Shown here in pieces: positions 23,880 to 32,225 of a stretch of DNA of 64,000 nt. Position 1 is the first letter of the stretch; each line of letters opens with the position of its first letter. Source of the stretch: Betaproteobacteria bacterium (GTDB lineage Bacteria; Pseudomonadota; Gammaproteobacteria; Burkholderiales; Burkholderiaceae_C); contig JADIZZ010000023.1 in NCBI GenBank assembly GCA_016704535.1, forward strand, positions 310,001 to 374,000, read 5' to 3'. The notes beneath the pieces are model-generated. The model did no database searches and was not told where the DNA came from. It saw only the letters and a program-made list of their open reading frames with translations. The position numbers and the translations under genes were made by a program.

Positions 23880-25013
23880 TTAGGCGGCCGCCGTCGCCCG
23901 CAGGGCTTGCACCGCAGGCCGCGGCGACGCCGCGCGCGCCAGCAGCAGCGTCAGCACCAGCACCAGCCCGGCAGCGCCGGCGGAGTGCGCGAGCGCGGCG
24001 GCCAGCGGCCAACCGAGCACGACGTTCGACAGCCCGCTGAGCAACTGCGCCAGCAACAGCGCCGCGAGCGCCACACCGAAGCGCCGCGTCACCGGTTCGC
24101 CCGCGCGCCACAGCCGCCAGGCCAGCAGGCCCAGCACGGCCACGGCCACCAGCGCAAACAGCCGATGAGCCATGTGGATGGCCACCAGCGCCTCGAAGTG
24201 CAGCAAGCCACCGTGTCCGGCCATGCCCAGTTCGCGCAGCAGCGTGAAGCCGTGGCCGGCGTCCATCGCCGGCCACCACTGGCCGTTGCACTGCGGAAAG
24301 CCGGTGCAGGCCAGCACCGCGTAGTTCGTGCTCACCCAACCGCCCAGCGCAATCTGCACGCCCAGCACCGCCAGCGCCGCCCACACCCAGCGCCGCTGCC
24401 GCGCCGGCAGCACCAGCGGCCGCTGGCGGAAGGCCTCGTGCTGCACCGCCAGCAGGGCCAGCAGCGCCAGCCCGCCCAGCAGGTGCAAGGTGACGATGGC
24501 CGGGTAGAGCTTCAGCGTCACCGTGTACTTGCCGAACAGGCCCTGCACGATGACCCACACCAGCGTCAGCATCGGCCACCACGGCGAAAGCGGCAACCGA
24601 TGACGTTCACGCCAGCTCACCGCGGCCATCACGAGGATGAGCACGCCCACCGTCATCGCCAGGTAGCGGTGGATCATCTCTATCCAGGCCTTGCTCCAGG
24701 TGACGGGCCCGCTGGGCATGGCTGTCTGCGCGGCATGGATCTCGTCGCGCGCACCCAGCGGCGAGGCTTCGCCGTAGCACCCCGGCCAGTCGGGGCAGCC
24801 CAGGCCCGAATCGCTCAGCCGGGTGAAGGACCCGAAGACGATGAGGTCGAAGGTGAGGAAGAGCGTGAGTGTCGTCAACGCGGCCAGCCGCCGTGTCGGG
24901 CTGCCGCCGCGCTGGCGCAACCACACCCACGACAGCGGCAGCAGCGCGATCACCAGCGCCAGCAGCGCCAGGCGCAGCACGGGCGCGAAGTCGACGAGGG
25001 GTTGCGGGCCCAT
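23880..25013 (-). CDS. ctaA: Heme A synthase CtaA (COX15)
   Basis: A 377-residue, eight-helix membrane protein. Conserved heme-ligand histidines occur in WIEMIHRYLAMTVG, PAIVTLHLLGGLALLALL, LHFEALVAIHMAHRLFAL and LAHSAGAAGLV. The Cys-bearing loops GLGCPDWPGCYG and ACTGFPQCNGQWWP are present. It oxidises heme O to heme A. The ATG at 25013 is chosen because it lies after the stop of the upstream gene and opens the first helix; a longer form would overlap that gene. Confidence 0.95.
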   Translation of the reverse strand: MGPQPLVDFAPVLRLALLALVIALLPLSWVWLRQRGGSPTRRLAALTTLTLFLTFDLIVFGSFTRLSDSGLGCPDWPGCYGEASPLGARDEIHAAQTAMPSGPVTWSKAWIEMIHRYLAMTVGVLILVMAAVSWRERHRLPLSPWWPMLTLVWVIVQGLFGKYTVTLKLYPAIVTLHLLGGLALLALLAVQHEAFRQRPLVLPARQRRWVWAALAVLGVQIALGGWVSTNYAVLACTGFPQCNGQWWPAMDAGHGFTLLRELGMAGHGGLLHFEALVAIHMAHRLFALVAVAVLGLLAWRLWRAGEPVTRRFGVALAALLLAQLLSGLSNVVLGWPLAAALAHSAGAAGLVLVLTLLLARAASPRPAVQALRATAAA

Positions 25014-25023
25014 GGCGGCGGCC

Positions 25024-25749
25024 TCAGCGTCCGGGTTGATCCCAGAAGGCCGAGGCGCGCAGCACACGGTCGAGGTCGCGCTTGACCCGAGCGGGCTCGG
25101 GCCGAGGCGGCGTGCGCATCATCCATTCGCCCATGGGATCGACGACGTAGAGGTGGTCTTCCAGCGCCTGCCCCTCGGCCGGCGCCAACCAGCTCGCAAC
25201 GGCGGCTCGGTCGGCGCGCAGTGCCGTCACGGGCACCTTGCCACCCAGGGCCTCACGCAGCGCGGGCGACAGCGGACCGTCGTCGGTGATCAGCCAGACC
25301 TTGTCGAGCCGGTCGCGTTCGCGGCCCATCATCTCGCGCAACTGGCGCTGCATGAAGAGGCGCTGCTCGCAGGCCGCGTCGCAGGCCGAAGGCCCCACCA
25401 CCACCAGCAACCACTGGCCGTGCAGCGAGCGCGGCGCCACCGGCGTGCCGTCGAGTGCGCGCAGCTTCAGCTCAGGCAGGCTGCGCGTGGGCAGGATCAG
25501 CGTGCCGTAGTTCGTGCGCCCCTCGGGCCGGATGACGAAATAGGTGAAGTAGGACGCGATCACCGGCGCTGCGCACACCAGCAGCACCAGCAGCATCTTC
25601 ACGCGGCCGAGGCGGGTACGGTTGTTCGCGTTGGTGACGGGGTCGGCCAGGTCGGGCCCGGCGACACCGTGCACCGTCAGCGAAAGCGCCTCAGGTGCGC
25701 TCTGCGTGGAGACCGAGGCGCCGGGGGCGGATGAGTTGGAACCAGGCAT
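25024..25749 (-). CDS. Membrane-anchored Sco-like/thioredoxin-fold protein of the oxidase cluster
   Basis: About 241 residues. One membrane anchor (KMLLVLLVCAAPVIASYFTYFVI) is followed by a periplasmic domain whose QWLLVVVGPSACDAACEQRLFMQRQLREMMGRERDRL and EDHLYVVDPMGEWMMR segments resemble Sco proteins: a Cys-x3-Cys motif (CDAAC) and a His before the VDP strand. It is a regular member of Burkholderiales ctaA-ctaB clusters, usually annotated as hypothetical. ATG at 25749 overlaps the SURF1 gene by 59 bases; a GTG start further in would reduce this. A role in oxidase copper or redox assembly is an inference. Confidence 0.78.
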   Translation of the reverse strand: MPGSNSSAPGASVSTQSAPEALSLTVHGVAGPDLADPVTNANNRTRLGRVKMLLVLLVCAAPVIASYFTYFVIRPEGRTNYGTLILPTRSLPELKLRALDGTPVAPRSLHGQWLLVVVGPSACDAACEQRLFMQRQLREMMGRERDRLDKVWLITDDGPLSPALREALGGKVPVTALRADRAAVASWLAPAEGQALEDHLYVVDPMGEWMMRTPPRPEPARVKRDLDRVLRASAFWDQPGR

Positions 25750-26440
25750 AGAGACCGATGATGAGGGCGCAGAGCGCGAACCACTGGAAGGCGTAGCCGT
25801 AGTGCTTCTGCACATCGGCAGCGGGCGCGGGCCATTGGCGCAGCAGGCCGTCGGCGGGGGCCGAGTTGGGGGTGTCCGTGCCGTCTTCCTGCACCACGCT
25901 GAAGGGACGCAGCGGCAACCCGGTTTCCCGTGCGTAGGCTGCGACGTCGAGATTCTGCCGGATCGGCCCAGAGGCTGCCCCCGCGAACTCGTACAACCGG
26001 CCGGGCCCGGGGGCGATGCGCCCCTGCACCTGCACCACGCCTTCGGGCGGCGGCGGCACGGCCAAGCGGGTGCGGTCGAGCAGGTCGCGCGGCGCCCAGC
26101 CGCGTTCCACGAGCACGGCGCTGCCGTCGTCCAGGCGCAGTGGCGTCACGGCGTAGAAGCCGGGGCGGCCGTTCATCTGGCGGTTTTCCAGGAAGACGGT
26201 GTACGCGCCCAGCCAGCGGCCCTGCAGCACGACGCTGCGATGCCGCTGCGCCGGCACCGCTTCGGGCGTGCGTGCCAGCTCGGCTGGCGGCAGCGGCGGC
26301 AGCGCGCGCTGACGCTGCTGCGCGTCGTGCAGTGCCAGCTTCTGCGCCGCACGGTCGAGCTGCCATAGACCCAGTCGCGCCGTGCCCGCCGCCGCGGCCA
26401 GCGCGGCCAGCAGCACCACGGCGGCGCGCGGCTTCAGCAC
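25691..26440 (-). CDS. SURF1 family oxidase biogenesis protein
   Basis: A 249-residue SURF1/Shy1 protein with two membrane helices, one at the N-terminus (AAVVLLAALAAAAGTARLGLWQLDRA) and one at the C-terminus (YAFQWFALCALIIGLYAWFQL). Conserved blocks are GRPGFYAVTPLRL, VLVERGWAPRD and VQVQGRI. No ATG suits the start, so GTG at 26440 is used. SURF1 helps insert heme A into subunit I. The divergent DUF2909 gene begins 33 bases away. Confidence 0.92.
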   Translation of the reverse strand: MLKPRAAVVLLAALAAAAGTARLGLWQLDRAAQKLALHDAQQRQRALPPLPPAELARTPEAVPAQRHRSVVLQGRWLGAYTVFLENRQMNGRPGFYAVTPLRLDDGSAVLVERGWAPRDLLDRTRLAVPPPPEGVVQVQGRIAPGPGRLYEFAGAASGPIRQNLDVAAYARETGLPLRPFSVVQEDGTDTPNSAPADGLLRQWPAPAADVQKHYGYAFQWFALCALIIGLYAWFQLIRPRRLGLHAERT

Positions 26441-26473
26441 GGCCGCCAGTCCGCGCGCGGATAATCCACGCCA

Positions 26474-26692
26474 ATGAAAACCGTAATGGTGCTGATGCTG
26501 GTGGCGGTGCTGGGAGCCTTGGCCAGCGCCGGCGTGTTCATGCTGCGCAAGGGCAACCCGAACGACCGGCGCGGCCTGATGGCGCGCGCCCTCGCGGTGC
26601 GAGTCGGCCTGTCGGTGGCGCTGTTTCTGTTCATCCTGCTCAGCTGGTACATGGGCTGGGTCAAGCCCACCGGGCTGCCCACAGGCCACTGA
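26474..26692 (+). CDS. DUF2909 twin-transmembrane protein
   Basis: A 72-residue protein with two hydrophobic helices (VMVLMLVAVLGALASAGVFML and GLSVALFLFILLSWYMGWV) joined by a charged loop with RKGNPNDRRGLMARALAVRV. This is the DUF2909 family, found beside cytochrome oxidase genes in beta- and gammaproteobacteria. Its exact function is unknown; association with oxidase assembly or regulation is inferred from location alone. It is the only plus-strand gene within the oxidase region. Confidence 0.88.
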   Translation: MKTVMVLMLVAVLGALASAGVFMLRKGNPNDRRGLMARALAVRVGLSVALFLFILLSWYMGWVKPTGLPTGH

Positions 26693-26710
26693 GCCCGGTG
26701 CCCACAAAAA

Positions 26711-26735
26711 CAAACGCCGCGTCATGCGGCGTTTG
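26711..26735 (-). terminator. Intrinsic terminator of the ctaC-ctaE operon
   Basis: CAAACGCCGC and GCGGCGTTTG are perfect ten-base arms around GTCAT. Read on the minus strand, the stem follows the ctaE stop by about 20 bases and is followed by TTTTTG, a proper U-run. On the plus strand it lies 18 bases after the DUF2909 stop but with a weaker T-tract, so it may act in both directions. Confidence 0.82.
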
Positions 26736-26755
26736 TACTTTCGGGGCGGGGACGC

Positions 26756-27640
26756 TCAGAGCCAGTACACCACGAAGTACAGGCCTAACCACACCACGTC
26801 CACGAAGTGCCAGTACCAGGCTGCACCCTCGAAGCCGAAGTGTCGGTCGGCCGTGAAGTGGCCCTTCATCAGCCGCAACGTGATGAAAAGCAGCATCAGC
26901 ATGCCCACCAGCACGTGAAAGCCGTGAAAGCCGGTGAGCATGAAGAAGGTCGAGCCAAAAATGCCCGAGCTGAGCTTGAGGTTCAGGTCCCGGTAGGCAT
27001 GCATGTACTCGTAGGCCTGCACGCAGACGAAGGCAGCGCCGAGCGCGACCGTGATCCACATCCAGGCGATGGTCTTGCCGCGCTGGCCGGCGATCAGGGC
27101 GTGGTGGGCAATGGTCAGCGTGACGCCTGAAGTCAGCAGCAGCGCGGTATTGATGGTCGGCAGCGGCCAGGGGCCGATGGTGCTGAAGGGCTCCACCGTG
27201 CCGGCGGGCGACGCGGTGATGCCGGGGCCGGCGCTGGGCCACAGCGCCTTGAAGTCGGGCCACAGCAGCTGGTTCTCCAGGCTGCCCAGGTTGGGCACGG
27301 CATGCACGCGGGCCCAGTACAGCGCGCCGAAGAAGGCGGCGAAGAACATCACCTCGCTGAAGATGAACCAGCTCATGCTCCAGCGGAAGGACACGTCGAT
27401 GCGGTCGGAGTACAGGCCACCTTCGCTCTCGCCGATGGCCTGGCTGAACCACTGGAACATCACCGTCAGCCAGACCGCCAGACCGGCCAGCAGCACGTAG
27501 GCACCCCAGCCGGCACCGTTGACCCATTGCCCTGCACCCAGGATGACGAGGAAAAGGCCGAAGGCCATCAGCACGGGGTGACGCGAGGGCGCCGGGATGA
27601 AGTAGTACGGCGTCGTACCTGCGGTGGGGGTGGCTGCCAT
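26756..27640 (-). CDS. ctaE: Cytochrome c oxidase subunit III
   Basis: A 294-residue subunit III with seven membrane helices: RHPVLMAFGLFLVILGAGQWV opens the first, then SWFIFSEVMFFAAFFGALYWAR, FLTGFHGFHVLVG-type (here FMLTGFHGFHVLVGMLMLL) and AAWYWHFVDVVWLGLYFVVYWL. The Glu in SEVMFF and the HxxHV motif are conserved. Start ATG at 27640 gives the usual MAATPT N-terminus. Subunit III stabilises the catalytic core and proton uptake. It ends in a strong terminator. Confidence 0.96.
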   Translation of the reverse strand: MAATPTAGTTPYYFIPAPSRHPVLMAFGLFLVILGAGQWVNGAGWGAYVLLAGLAVWLTVMFQWFSQAIGESEGGLYSDRIDVSFRWSMSWFIFSEVMFFAAFFGALYWARVHAVPNLGSLENQLLWPDFKALWPSAGPGITASPAGTVEPFSTIGPWPLPTINTALLLTSGVTLTIAHHALIAGQRGKTIAWMWITVALGAAFVCVQAYEYMHAYRDLNLKLSSGIFGSTFFMLTGFHGFHVLVGMLMLLFITLRLMKGHFTADRHFGFEGAAWYWHFVDVVWLGLYFVVYWL

Positions 27641-27689
27641 TTTGGGAACTCTCCTCGAACCAGAAATTGTCTTGTCGGTGCGCTGCGGC

Positions 27690-27920
27690 TCAGCCGCCGG
27701 CGACGCCGCTGCCCACGACCCAGCGCACCAGGAACACCAGTGCGACGATGAAAGCTGCTGCACCCAGCACGCCGGCGATCACCACGTGCACGGGGTTGAG
27801 CTTCTGCACGTCCTGCGCCTGGTCGGCGGAGCGGCGCACGCCGAAGAAAGACCAGCCCACCGCCCGCAGCGTCTGCAGGAAGGAACCTGGCCGCGCCACG
27901 GCGTCGCGAAGCTCGCTCAT
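27690..27920 (-). CDS. DUF2970 small membrane protein
   Basis: A 76-residue protein: RDAVARPGSFLQTLRAVGWSFFGVRR, an amphipathic N-terminal part, then a single membrane helix (VHVVIAGVLGAAAFIVALVFLV). This matches DUF2970, which is regularly encoded between ctaG and ctaE in Burkholderiales. In the sequence as given its frame continues directly from ctaG through a run of 13 Gs; one G fewer would end ctaG with an ATGA overlap here. The separate gene is the expected state. Confidence 0.85.
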   Translation of the reverse strand: MSELRDAVARPGSFLQTLRAVGWSFFGVRRSADQAQDVQKLNPVHVVIAGVLGAAAFIVALVFLVRWVVGSGVAGG

Positions 27921-28511
27921 GCGCCGCCCCCCCCCCCCCGGCGGGTGCCGGGGCACCTTGCCACCGACCTCGAAGAAGGTGTACGACAGCGTGATGGTGG
28001 TGACGTCCTTCGGCAACTTGGGGTCGATGACGAAGGCCACCGGCCACGACTTGCTCTCACCGGGCGCAAGCGTCCATTCGGTGAAGCAGAAGCACTCCAC
28101 CTTGTTGAAATGCGAGCCGGCCTGCATCGGCGCGTAGCTCGGGATGGCCTGCGCGGCCATGGTGCGGTTCTGCCTGTTGCGGAACTCGTACATCACCGTT
28201 GTCATCTCGCCCGGATGCACCTGCAGCGAGCGCTGCGCGGGCTTGAAGTCCCAGGGCCCGCGCACGTTGGCGTCGAACTCGATGGTGATGGTGCGCGTGG
28301 TGTCGACCTGCGTATTGCTCGGCGCCTTCGGCTTGCTCCAACTGCCGCTGGCGATGCGCTGGTCGGACAGGGACAGCACGTTGATGCCCAGGGCGTCGCA
28401 GATGGCGCGGTACATCGGCACCAGCGCGTAACCGAAGCCGAACATCACCGCCACGATGACCAGCAGCTTGCCCAGCATGCGGCGGTTGTCGGCGAAGAGG
28501 CGGTTGATCAC
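27917..28511 (-). CDS. ctaG: Cytochrome c oxidase assembly protein CtaG (copper delivery to CuB)
   Basis: A CtaG/COX11 protein of about 197 residues. One N-terminal membrane helix (LGKLLVIVAVMFGFGYALVPMYRAICDALG) and a periplasmic immunoglobulin-like domain with the copper-binding CxC (VECFCFTEW) and PGESKSWPVAFVIDPKLP. It supplies copper to the CuB site of subunit I. The last codons pass through 13 Gs (27927-27939): as read, the frame runs on into DUF2970; with 12 Gs it would stop at 27919-27917. The end given here assumes the normal stop. Confidence 0.88.
27927..27939. repeat. Homopolymer of 13 C/G bases at the ctaG-DUF2970 junction
   Basis: Thirteen Cs in a row on the plus strand (Gs in the coding direction). 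With 13 the ctaG and DUF2970 frames are fused through a Gly run; with 12 ctaG stops in an ATGA overlap with DUF2970. A run this long is prone to slippage in cells and to miscounting in sequencing. Confidence 0.85.
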
Positions 28512-28525
28512 GGAGGCTGCGGCCT

Positions 28526-28642
28526 TCAGCGGCTGAAGAAGATGATCTTCGTGACGAAGCCGAGCGCAAACACCAGGGCCACCGAAGCCAGGATGAGCCC
28601 CAGCTTCAGGTTGGCCTTGCGTTGCTGCTCGTTCAGCGCCAT
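28526..28642 (-). CDS. Cytochrome oxidase small assembly protein
   Basis: A 38-residue peptide, MALNEQQRKANLKLGLIL followed by a hydrophobic helix to VTKIIFFSR. It lies in the gap between ctaD and ctaG, the position of the short cytochrome oxidase small assembly protein known from betaproteobacteria. A single membrane segment with basic flanks fits an accessory or assembly role in the oxidase. An upstream in-frame extension runs into ctaD and is rejected because the NEQQRK start is the family's form. Confidence 0.85.
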   Translation of the reverse strand: MALNEQQRKANLKLGLILASVALVFALGFVTKIIFFSR

Positions 28643-28653
28643 GCGAGTTGCAC

Positions 28654-30285
28654 TCAACCGATCACTCGCGTGGCAGTGACGTCGAGCTTGGGCGGCGTCT
28701 CGAAGGTGTGCCACGGTGCCGGCGACGGCACTTCCCACTCCAGGCCCTCGGCGGCTTCCCAGGGCTTCTGCGGCGCCGGCTCACCCTGGCCGCGCATCAT
28801 CGGCACCACGACGAAGACGAAGAAGTAGACCTGCATCAGCCCGAAGCCGAAGGCTCCGATGGAGGCCAGCATGTTGAAGTCGGCGAACTGCATCGGGTAG
28901 TCGGCATAGCGGCGCGGCATGCCGGCCAGGCCGAGGAAGTGCATCGGGAAGAAGGTGATGTTGAAGAAGACCAGCGAACCCCAGAAGTGGATCTTGCCGC
29001 GGGTCTCGCTGTACATCACGCCGGTCCACTTCGGACCCCAGAAGTAGACGCCGGCAAACAGGGCGAACAGCGAGCCCGCCACCAGCACGTAGTGGAAGTG
29101 CGCCACCACGTAATAGGTGTCCTGCAGCTGGATGTCGATCGGCGCCATGGCCAGGATGAGGCCGGTGAATCCGCCCATCGTGAACACGAACAGGAAACCC
29201 ACGGACCACAGCATCGGCGTCTCGAAGGTCATCGAGCCCTTCCACATGGTGGCGATCCAGTTGAAGATCTTCACGCCCGTGGGCACGGCGATCAGCATCG
29301 TCGCGTACATGAAGAACAGCTGGCCCGTGACCGGCATGCCGGTGGTGTACATGTGGTGCGCCCACACGATGAAGGACAGGATGGCGATCGACGCCGTGGC
29401 GTAGACCATCGACGTGTAGCCGAACAGGCGCTTGCGCGCGAAGGTCGGGATGATGGCGCTGACGATGCCGAAGGCCGGCAGGATCATGATGTAGACCTCG
29501 GGGTGCCCGAAGAACCAGAAGATGTGCTGGTACATCACCGGGTCACCGCCGCCGGCGGGGTTGAAGAAGCTGGTGCCGAAGTGGCGGTCGGTCAGCGTCA
29601 TCGTGATGGCGCCGGCCAGCACGGGCATCACGGCGATCAGCAGGTAGGCCGTGATCAGCCAGGTCCAGGCGAACAGCGGCATCTTCATCAGCGTCATGCC
29701 GGGCGCGCGCATGTTCAGGATGGTGACGATGATGTTGATCGAGCCCATGATGGAGCTGGCGCCCATGATGTGCATCGCGAAGATGCCGGCGTCCATGCTG
29801 GGGCCCATCTGCAGCGTCAGCGGGGCATAAAGCGTCCAGCCGGCGGCAGGGGCGCCGCCAGGCATGAAGAACGAACCCACCAGCATCGTGGCAGCGGGAA
29901 TCAGCAGCCAGAAGCTCAGGTTGTTCATGCGCGCGAAGGCCATGTCCGCGGCGCCGATCTGCAGCGGGATCATCCAGTTCGCGAAGCCCACGAAGGCCGG
30001 CATGATGGCGCCGAACACCATGATCAGGCCGTGCATGGTGGTGAGCTGGTTGAACAGCTCCGGGTTCACGAACTGCAGGCCGGGCTGGAACAGCTCGGCG
30101 CGGATGCCCAGCGCCAGCACGCCGCCGACCATCAGCATCGTGAAGCTGAACAGCAGGTACATCGTGCCGATGTCCTTGTGGTTCGTCGCGAACAGCCAGC
30201 GGCGCCAGCCGTGCGGGTGGCCGTGGTCGTGATGATCGTCGGCATGGCCGCCGGCGTGGCCGTGGGGGTCGAGAACTGCGCTCAT
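28654..30285 (-). CDS. ctaD: Cytochrome c oxidase subunit I (aa3-type)
   Basis: A 543-residue, 12-helix heme-copper oxidase subunit I. Heme a ligand His85 (TTMHGLIM), CuB His and cross-linked Tyr in FWFFGHPEVYIMILP, VWAHHMYTTGMP for the CuB His pair, and VAHFHYVLVAGS for the heme ligands are all intact; the Glu in GHPEVY marks the A1 type with a full D-channel. The N-terminus is His-rich (eight His in residues 8-25), unlike most subunits I. It reduces oxygen to water and pumps protons. Confidence 0.97.
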   Translation of the reverse strand: MSAVLDPHGHAGGHADDHHDHGHPHGWRRWLFATNHKDIGTMYLLFSFTMLMVGGVLALGIRAELFQPGLQFVNPELFNQLTTMHGLIMVFGAIMPAFVGFANWMIPLQIGAADMAFARMNNLSFWLLIPAATMLVGSFFMPGGAPAAGWTLYAPLTLQMGPSMDAGIFAMHIMGASSIMGSINIIVTILNMRAPGMTLMKMPLFAWTWLITAYLLIAVMPVLAGAITMTLTDRHFGTSFFNPAGGGDPVMYQHIFWFFGHPEVYIMILPAFGIVSAIIPTFARKRLFGYTSMVYATASIAILSFIVWAHHMYTTGMPVTGQLFFMYATMLIAVPTGVKIFNWIATMWKGSMTFETPMLWSVGFLFVFTMGGFTGLILAMAPIDIQLQDTYYVVAHFHYVLVAGSLFALFAGVYFWGPKWTGVMYSETRGKIHFWGSLVFFNITFFPMHFLGLAGMPRRYADYPMQFADFNMLASIGAFGFGLMQVYFFVFVVVPMMRGQGEPAPQKPWEAAEGLEWEVPSPAPWHTFETPPKLDVTATRVIG

Positions 30286-30309
30286 GGGTATCCTTTTCGC
30301 GACGGCGGT

Positions 30310-31491
30310 TTACTTGCGGGCGGCAACGATGGCGGCAGGCTGAACCAGCTTGCCCGTCTTGTTGCTCCACGAATTCTTGGTGTAGGTGACGACGGCGGCG
30401 ATCTCGGTGTCGGAGAGCGTCTTCCAGGCCGGCATGGCGCCGTTGGCGGCGCCGTTGAGCAGGATGTTGATCTGCGCGGCGGGGTCGTTCAGCACGATGT
30501 TGCTGCCGTCCAGCGCCTTGATGGGGCCGGCTCCCTTGCCGTCGGGCTTGTGGCAGGCCGCGCAGTTGGCGGCATAGACCTTCTCGCCGCGCGCCACCAG
30601 TTCGTCCAGCTTCCATTCCTTGGTCGGGTCGTCGGCCAGCGCGGCCAGTTCCTTCTTCTTGCCCTCGACCCACTTGGCGTAGTCGGCCTGGCTGAGCACC
30701 TTCACGTGGATGGGCATGTACGCGTGCTCCTTGCCGCACAGCTCGGCGCACTGGCCGTAGTAGTCGCCCACCTTCTCGGCGCGGAACCAGGTGTCGCGCA
30801 CGAAGCCGGGGATGGCGTCCTGCTTGACCCCCAGGCTGGGCACCATCCAGGCGTGGATGACGTCGTTGGCCGTGGTGATGATGCGCACCTTCTTGTTGAC
30901 CGGCACGACGAGCGGGTTGTCGACCTTCAGCAGGTAGTCGTCGCCGGCGGGCTTGCCGGCGTCGGACATCACGCGATGCGCGTTGTCCAGCGTCGACAGG
31001 AAGCCTATGCCCTCGCCCTCGCCCTTCAGGTAGTCGTAGCCCCACTTCCACTGGTAGCCGGTAGCCTTGATGGTGAGGTCGGCGTTGGTGGTGTCCTTCA
31101 TGGCCACCACGGTGCGCGTGGCCATGGCGCCCATTGCGATGACGATGACGAAGGGCACGATGGTCCAGGCGATCTCGACCGCCACGCTCTCGTGGAAGTT
31201 CGCCGGCTTGTGGCCCAGCGACTTGCGGTGCTTGAGGATGGAATAGAACATCACCCCGAACACGGCGACGAAGATCACCACGCAGACGATCAGCATGAAG
31301 TTGTGCAGCCAGGTCTGCTGCTCGCCGATCTTGGTGACCGGGTCGTGCAGGTTCAGCTGGTTGACCTTGGGACCGCCCGGCAGATCGTTGACGGCCCGGG
31401 CCAGGCCGGACGTGAGCAGCACGGCCAGGCCCAGCGCCAACTGCGAGCAGCGGCAGGACAGTCGCTGCCAGGGAGAGAGCATCGTCATCAT
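30310..31491 (-). CDS. ctaC: Cytochrome c oxidase subunit II with C-terminal cytochrome c domain
   Basis: A 393-residue caa3-type subunit II. A signal peptide and two membrane helices precede the cupredoxin domain, with CuA ligands His213, Cys248, Glu250, Cys252, His256 and Met259 (CAELCGKEHAYM). A fused cytochrome c domain has heme motif CAACH at 310-314 and a Met in NGAMPAWK. Electrons enter through this extra heme. It is the first structural gene of the operon, after DUF2244. Confidence 0.97.
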   Translation of the reverse strand: MMTMLSPWQRLSCRCSQLALGLAVLLTSGLARAVNDLPGGPKVNQLNLHDPVTKIGEQQTWLHNFMLIVCVVIFVAVFGVMFYSILKHRKSLGHKPANFHESVAVEIAWTIVPFVIVIAMGAMATRTVVAMKDTTNADLTIKATGYQWKWGYDYLKGEGEGIGFLSTLDNAHRVMSDAGKPAGDDYLLKVDNPLVVPVNKKVRIITTANDVIHAWMVPSLGVKQDAIPGFVRDTWFRAEKVGDYYGQCAELCGKEHAYMPIHVKVLSQADYAKWVEGKKKELAALADDPTKEWKLDELVARGEKVYAANCAACHKPDGKGAGPIKALDGSNIVLNDPAAQINILLNGAANGAMPAWKTLSDTEIAAVVTYTKNSWSNKTGKLVQPAAIVAARK

Positions 31492-31502
31492 CGTGGGGGG
31501 CT

Positions 31503-32075
31503 TCAGTTCGAGTCGATTGCGGTGTCCACCCGCGCCGGAATGCGGCGCAGGGCATGGCGAAGTTCGCGGGCGAAGGCGCCACGCAGTTCAGGATGCAGGA
31601 AGCGGCCGACGCGAACGCGCTGGCCCTTGCCGCTGAGCTGGACCAGAGAACCCTGCCCGCCGGCAGGTTCGACGTGCAGCCAGTCGGCAGCAAAGTGGGT
31701 CCGTTCGACGCGGCTGCCGATGCATTGCTCGACCCGCAGCGAGCGGCCGACCAAGGTCAGCGTCTCGCGGTCGCCGGCGTGGCGCGCGAAGATCACCATC
31801 GCCGCGCCGACCACCAGCAGTTCCAGCCCCGTGAAGGCCAGCACCACAGGCGCACCTTGCACGAAGAAGAAGCCGCCGATGAACAGCGACACGACGCACA
31901 GCGACAGATAGACCACCCCCAGCTGGCCCGGCGTGATCGAGCAGTTGCGCCTGAGCAACCACTGCAGCGCGTCGGCGCCGTCGGCCAGCGTCACCTCACG
32001 GCCGAAGACCCACGGACCCGCGCTGCGGACAGCGTGTGGCACGGGCCATGCGGCGGGAGCGAGGGTAACGGACAT
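31503..32075 (-). CDS. DUF2244 membrane protein
   Basis: A 190-residue protein with two adjacent membrane helices (LGVVYLSLCVVSLFIGGFFFV and PVVLAFTGLELLVVGAAMVIFAR) and a C-terminal domain ending with RVGRFLHPELRGAFARELRHAL. This is DUF2244, commonly the gene ahead of ctaC in Alpha- and Betaproteobacteria. The function is unknown; genomic linkage suggests oxidase biogenesis. It ends 11 bases before ctaC and opens the oxidase operon. Confidence 0.87.
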   Translation of the reverse strand: MSVTLAPAAWPVPHAVRSAGPWVFGREVTLADGADALQWLLRRNCSITPGQLGVVYLSLCVVSLFIGGFFFVQGAPVVLAFTGLELLVVGAAMVIFARHAGDRETLTLVGRSLRVEQCIGSRVERTHFAADWLHVEPAGGQGSLVQLSGKGQRVRVGRFLHPELRGAFARELRHALRRIPARVDTAIDSN

Positions 32076-32182
32076 GAGCAGGAATCTGGGTGCAGGAACA
32101 CAAACCGGGTAGGGTATACGAAGGGCAGCATTTCGACGCCAGGGCTAACCCCGCTCCCGTCCCACCCGAAAAGCCGCCGCAT

Positions 32183-32188
32183 TCTATA
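32183..32188 (-). promoter_or_regulatory. Possible -10 box of the oxidase operon
   Basis: Read on the minus strand, TGCTATAGAATG contains TATAGA, a good -10 element about 108 bases ahead of the DUF2244 start. No convincing -35 lies 17 bases upstream. The otherwise gene-free 32076-32225 is the only sizeable gap ahead of this operon. Confidence 0.35.
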
Positions 32189-32225
32189 GCAGCACCCCAG
32201 CAGGCCCGGCGAGCCAGACACCTGC

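Noticed and set aside
27690..28511. CtaG-DUF2970 as a genuine fusion protein
   Set aside because: The join passes through 13 Gs, and one G fewer restores the standard ATGA overlap; fusion is reported as a possibility only.
28648..31911. A 1,087-codon open frame on the plus strand across the oxidase genes
   Set aside because: It is antisense to ctaD and ctaC, has no recognisable domain and is rich in His, Arg and Gln as expected from reading GC-rich genes backwards.
26756..32075. Horizontal transfer of the oxidase region
   Set aside because: Composition and gene order agree with the rest of the window and with the lineage; nothing marks it as foreign.
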